Shown: positions 7,183 to 9,500 of the stretch, piece after piece | How the letters are laid out: each line of letters opens with the position of its first letter | Numbering within the stretch: position 1 is the stretch's first letter | Assembly: GCA_958425285.1 (NCBI GenBank) | Contig: CATZVV010000051.1 | Location: forward strand, 1-9,500 | DNA: 9,500 bases | Reading direction: 5' to 3' | DNA from: an uncultured Lachnoclostridium sp. | Lineage (GTDB): Bacteria; Bacillota; Clostridia; Lachnospirales; Lachnospiraceae | The notes under the pieces: generated by a model | Database searches by the model: none | The model's input: only the letters and a program-made list of their open reading frames with translations | What the model was told of the DNA's origin: nothing | Position numbers and translations under genes: made by a program

Positions 7183-7809
7183 TTACTGAACGGAAATATT
7201 TTCTCCTACAAGACCATTGTAAGCTCCCTCAATAGAAGCTTCTTCATGTCCGATTAACCATTTATTCCGTGCAACCAGTAATTTATCTTCCGCGGCTTTT
7301 TCTGGTTTCACAACTAAATCCAGGTTCGTATCCTTTGGAAGTATTACGACACAACGAAATCCTTTTCCGTCTACACTGCAAGGAGCATAATGAAGTGTTG
7401 TAGCATAACATTCAATAACAGTTCCCTGAGGTACAAGAAATGCCTCAATATTCTTTGTATCGTATGTATAATCTTCTTTTATATCCTGCTGTGATCCAAT
7501 TAATAAAATTAAATCCGTTACCGCCACATTAATTTCAGAAGAACGATGATACTCTACAGCATTCAGCTGATGATTATGTCCATTGCAATAGCCAATTTGA
7601 ATTGGTAATCCACCATAAAGGCTATCTGTAAAATCTTTCATAACAGCAAGTGACTCAAGCTCTTTTACACTTGGTTCATAAATAACGTCTTCCGGAAGAG
7701 GTGTTTCTCCCATTTTTTCAATTAACTCTTTTACATCGTATTCCCCAGTTAAAATTCTTCCATACTTTTGAAAGGACGAATCTGTCACTTTCTGAATTTT
7801 AATACTCAT
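7183..7809 (-). CDS. DUF4867-like protein, putative cupin fold, function unknown
   Basis: This 208-aa soluble protein has no signal peptide or membrane segment. From memory the core GGLPIQIGYCNGHNHQ and the following YHRSSEINVAVTDLILLIG belong to the DUF4867 family common in Lachnospiraceae; I could not run a search. The arrangement H78-x-H80, E86, H88 in a predicted beta-rich stretch, then VPQGTVIECYATTLHYAP with H140, looks like the two histidine-bearing motifs of metal-binding cupins. This suggests a small-molecule enzyme or sugar isomerase-like role, but no substrate can be named. GGAGG with a 7-base spacer supports the start at 7809. It is the first gene behind the promoter at 7909-7881 and precedes pepF by 42 bp. 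Its operon partners (peptidase, K+ uptake, DNA repair) do not point to a pathway. Confidence is high that it is a real gene, moderate for the family, low for the fold. Confidence 0.75.
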   Translation of the reverse strand: MSIKIQKVTDSSFQKYGRILTGEYDVKELIEKMGETPLPEDVIYEPSVKELESLAVMKDFTDSLYGGLPIQIGYCNGHNHQLNAVEYHRSSEINVAVTDLILLIGSQQDIKEDYTYDTKNIEAFLVPQGTVIECYATTLHYAPCSVDGKGFRCVVILPKDTNLDLVVKPEKAAEDKLLVARNKWLIGHEEASIEGAYNGLVGENISVQ

Positions 7810-7880
7810 TCATTTTCCTCCATTTCTTCTTTTCCATTTCAAAATTTATAAGCTTAAACTGCTTGTTCAGTTCTGCTTCC

Positions 7881-7909
7881 AGTATACTACGTTTATCTAC
7901 CTATTTCAA
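7881..7909 (-). promoter_or_regulatory. Sigma-A-type promoter of the DUF4867-pepF-trkA-trkH-glycosylase operon
   Basis: TTGAAA (7909-7904) and TATACT (7886-7881) each match the consensus at 5 of 6 positions and are separated by exactly 17 bases. The start of transcription would be near 7874, giving a leader of about 65 bases before the ATG at 7809. The -35 box overlaps the TGA stop (7908-7906) of the upstream gene. No terminator is visible between that stop and the operon, so some readthrough from the cysK unit is likely. Confidence 0.7.
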
Positions 7910-8670
7910 GAATCCTTTCTCAGTATTCCGATTAGATTACGTAAAAATTCGGCAAATTCTTTGGAAGTTTCTTCCTTTGTAGTATCAACAACATTTAGTT
8001 TGATGTCAAACCCGGTATATTCCATTTGAACATAATAGCTCATTCCATCTAATTCAAATATACTTTCGTAACAATACTGACTCGCCTGCCTTTCTTGACC
8101 GTTCTCCTTAATATTACGTTTACTATGGTTGTAAACAATCATCACCTTCACACGATCCAAATTTGACGCACTGGCAAATGGAAGAGCCTTCCAAGCCTTA
8201 TCTGAAATTGCATCCGGTGTTACTGCCAGTACAATTTTTGGGGCCATGCCATTCTTTCTTTGTGTTTTAACACAGTAACCGATATGTTTCAAATTAGTTT
8301 TGACACTGCCAATCATCCTCAGAGAACAATCATCAAATAACGAATCAAGTTTCCCTCCTGCAACTTTTTCTATTTGACTCATCGTAAGTTTCTGACCTGG
8401 TTCATAATTCAAAAGAAGTTCAATTTCTTCTACCTTCTTAGAAAGACTCTGGTCTTTATCCACCTCAAAAAACTGTAAGGATATATTTTCGCCTGTTATC
8501 GGTTCTATCCTTTCTTTTACATTCTCTTCATTTTCATATTGTGTTGCATAATCAATGTCTCCGACCTCATTTGCATCCTTTTGGTTAGAGAAATCAATAT
8601 AAAGAAAAGCGGCAGCCAGTGCCAATACCACAATAATTATTACAAAAATGATATACTTTCGCTTTTTCAT
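7906..8670 (-). CDS. Membrane-anchored protein of unknown function, translated right after cysK
   Basis: I do not recognise the family. The 254-aa product starts with KKRK, then one strong hydrophobic segment (about 6-24), followed by an acidic, polar stretch (27-60) and a folded domain to the end. This predicts a single N-terminal anchor with the rest outside the cell. There is no lipobox cysteine, so it is not a lipoprotein. The segment LLLNYEPGQKLTMSQIEKVAGGKLDSLFDDC (86-115) reads like a small helical module. The part from about 125 to 230 (KHIGYCVKTQR, KIVLAVTPDAISDKAW, YESIFELDGMSYYVQMEYTG) alternates like beta strands. There are three cysteines (115, 133, 200). GGAGGAG stands 4 bases before the ATG, and the gap to the cysK stop is 11 bp, implying one transcript. 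A link to cysteine metabolism is suggested only by this position. Confidence 0.7.
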   Translation of the reverse strand: MKKRKYIIFVIIIVVLALAAAFLYIDFSNQKDANEVGDIDYATQYENEENVKERIEPITGENISLQFFEVDKDQSLSKKVEEIELLLNYEPGQKLTMSQIEKVAGGKLDSLFDDCSLRMIGSVKTNLKHIGYCVKTQRKNGMAPKIVLAVTPDAISDKAWKALPFASASNLDRVKVMIVYNHSKRNIKENGQERQASQYCYESIFELDGMSYYVQMEYTGFDIKLNVVDTTKEETSKEFAEFLRNLIGILRKDS

Positions 8671-8681
8671 CTGCTCCTCCG

Positions 8682-9500
8682 TTACGAAAATAATTCAGTA
8701 GACAAATATCTTTCTCCTGAATCAGGTAATAATGCTACAATTGTTTTTTTTTCATATTCAGGTCGTTCTGCCAATCTACATGCAGCAGCCAGACAAGCAC
8801 CGGATGAGATACCTGCAAGTATGCCTTCTGTTTTTACCAGTTCTTTTACGCAGCCATAAGCCTCTTCCGTCGTTACCGTAATTATCTCATCTACTAACTC
8901 CATCTCGAATATTTCAGGAACAAAATTTGCTCCGATTCCCTGCAGCTTATGCGAACCGCTTCTGCCGGTTGATAATAAAGGCGAATCTGCCGGTTCCATA
9001 GCTATAATCTGAATATTAGCATTTTTTTCTTTTAAATATTGTGCTGTCCCGGTAAGCGTACCTCCAGTTCCTACACCCGCCACAAAAGCGTCAATTTTCC
9101 CGTCTGTATCTTCCCATATTTCTGGTCCGGTAGTCTCATAATGCGCTCTTACATTAGACGGATTCGTAAATTGCCCAAGAATAACACTTCCATCAATCTC
9201 ACCGGCCAGCCTTTCTGCTTGTTCTACGGCTCCCTGCATTCCGAGACTCCCTTCTGTCAAAACGAGCTCTGCCCCATAGGCACGAAGCAGACTCATTCTT
9301 TCACTGCTCATCGTTTCAGGCATCGTCAATATTGTTCGAAATCCGAGTGCACATGCAACACTGGCAATCCCAATTCCTGTGTTTCCGCTTGTTGGCTCAA
9401 TAATTGTTGCACCCGGCTTTAAAACTCCATGTTTCACTGCATCTTCAATCATCTTTTTTGCAATGCGGTCTTTTGCACTGCCCGCCGGATTAAAAGCCTC
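8682..9500 (-). CDS. cysK: Cysteine synthase (O-acetylserine sulfhydrylase, CysK type), 5' end missing
   Basis: The frame is open to the right edge. 272 residues are visible and about 30-35 N-terminal residues are missing compared with the usual 305-310. The enzyme makes L-cysteine from O-acetylserine and sulfide in the cytosol using pyridoxal phosphate (PLP). Visible residue numbering starts at the edge. The PLP lysine is K10 in NPAGSAKDRIA. TSGNTGIG (37-44) is the substrate and cofactor loop, and GVGTGGTLTG (142-151) is the phosphate-binding loop. GISSGA (230-235) and PDSGERYLS (259-267), whose serine contacts the PLP ring nitrogen, complete the site. The pattern MPETMSSERMSLLRAYGAEL (60-79) is typical of CysK. 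CysM or a cystathionine beta-synthase relative is less likely: there is no CBS domain and the ending is the normal CysK one. It precedes the unknown membrane protein gene by 11 bp. Its own start and promoter lie outside the window. Confidence 0.93.
   Translation of the reverse strand, partial: EAFNPAGSAKDRIAKKMIEDAVKHGVLKPGATIIEPTSGNTGIGIASVACALGFRTILTMPETMSSERMSLLRAYGAELVLTEGSLGMQGAVEQAERLAGEIDGSVILGQFTNPSNVRAHYETTGPEIWEDTDGKIDAFVAGVGTGGTLTGTAQYLKEKNANIQIIAMEPADSPLLSTGRSGSHKLQGIGANFVPEIFEMELVDEIITVTTEEAYGCVKELVKTEGILAGISSGACLAAACRLAERPEYEKKTIVALLPDSGERYLSTELFS

Noticed and set aside
6817..7257. A 146-codon plus-strand open frame
   Set aside because: It is antisense to the conserved start of pepF and the end of the DUF4867-like gene, with no recognisable domain.
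9039..9422. A 127-codon plus-strand open frame
   Set aside because: It is antisense to cysK, whose PLP-binding motifs are unmistakable. The product looks like low-information shadow sequence.
1..9500. CRISPR array, mobile element, defence system, tRNA or rRNA
   Set aside because: I saw no regularly spaced repeats, transposase or integrase motifs, nuclease or toxin-antitoxin pairs, or cloverleaf or rRNA signatures. The gene content is ordinary metabolism, transport and repair.

Overview
The window looks like a chromosomal piece of an AT-rich, Gram-positive Firmicute, most likely a gut Lachnospiraceae (Clostridium cluster XIVa) relative. This is inferred from the low GC, strong GGAGG-type ribosome binding sites before almost every gene, the protein family types and the secreted xylan-side-chain enzyme. 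I cannot name the species. All eight genes lie on the minus strand, so transcription runs from high to low coordinates. Only two genes are cut by the window edges.

Layout in transcription order. (a) 9500-7906: the 3' part of a cysteine synthase gene (cysK type), followed after 11 bp by a gene for a membrane-anchored protein of unknown function. (b) 7909-1910: a probable five-gene operon led by a good sigma-A-type promoter whose -35 box overlaps the stop codon of the preceding gene. It encodes a DUF4867-like putative cupin, oligoendopeptidase F, the potassium-uptake pair TrkA and TrkH (stop and start codons share one base), and a short AlkA-type 3-methyladenine DNA glycosylase whose ribosome binding site lies in the 13-bp gap after trkH. 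(c) 1909-1548: a 362-bp gene-free stretch with a long imperfect hairpin ending in a T run (probable terminator), a second perfect 8-bp inverted repeat, a weak candidate promoter and a near-consensus catabolite-repression (cre) site. (d) 1547-1: a secreted GH43 glycosidase with a C-terminal CBM6-like module, running off the left edge. It is open from its start to the edge without a stop codon.

How the parts work together. TrkA and TrkH form one K+ uptake system, with TrkH the membrane pore and TrkA the cytosolic nucleotide-binding gate. PepF trims cytosolic peptides and the glycosylase repairs alkylated bases. These are housekeeping jobs with no obvious common pathway, so the operon is probably a mixed one. 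The GH43 enzyme is a separate unit for arabinoxylan or related hemicellulose use, and the cre-like site fits sugar-responsive control.

I looked for an undescribed defence, mobile or RNA-based system and found none. There is no CRISPR array, transposase, integrase, tRNA or rRNA that I could recognise. The least explained parts are the folded intergenic stretch before the GH43 gene, the DUF4867-like protein and the cysK-coupled membrane protein.
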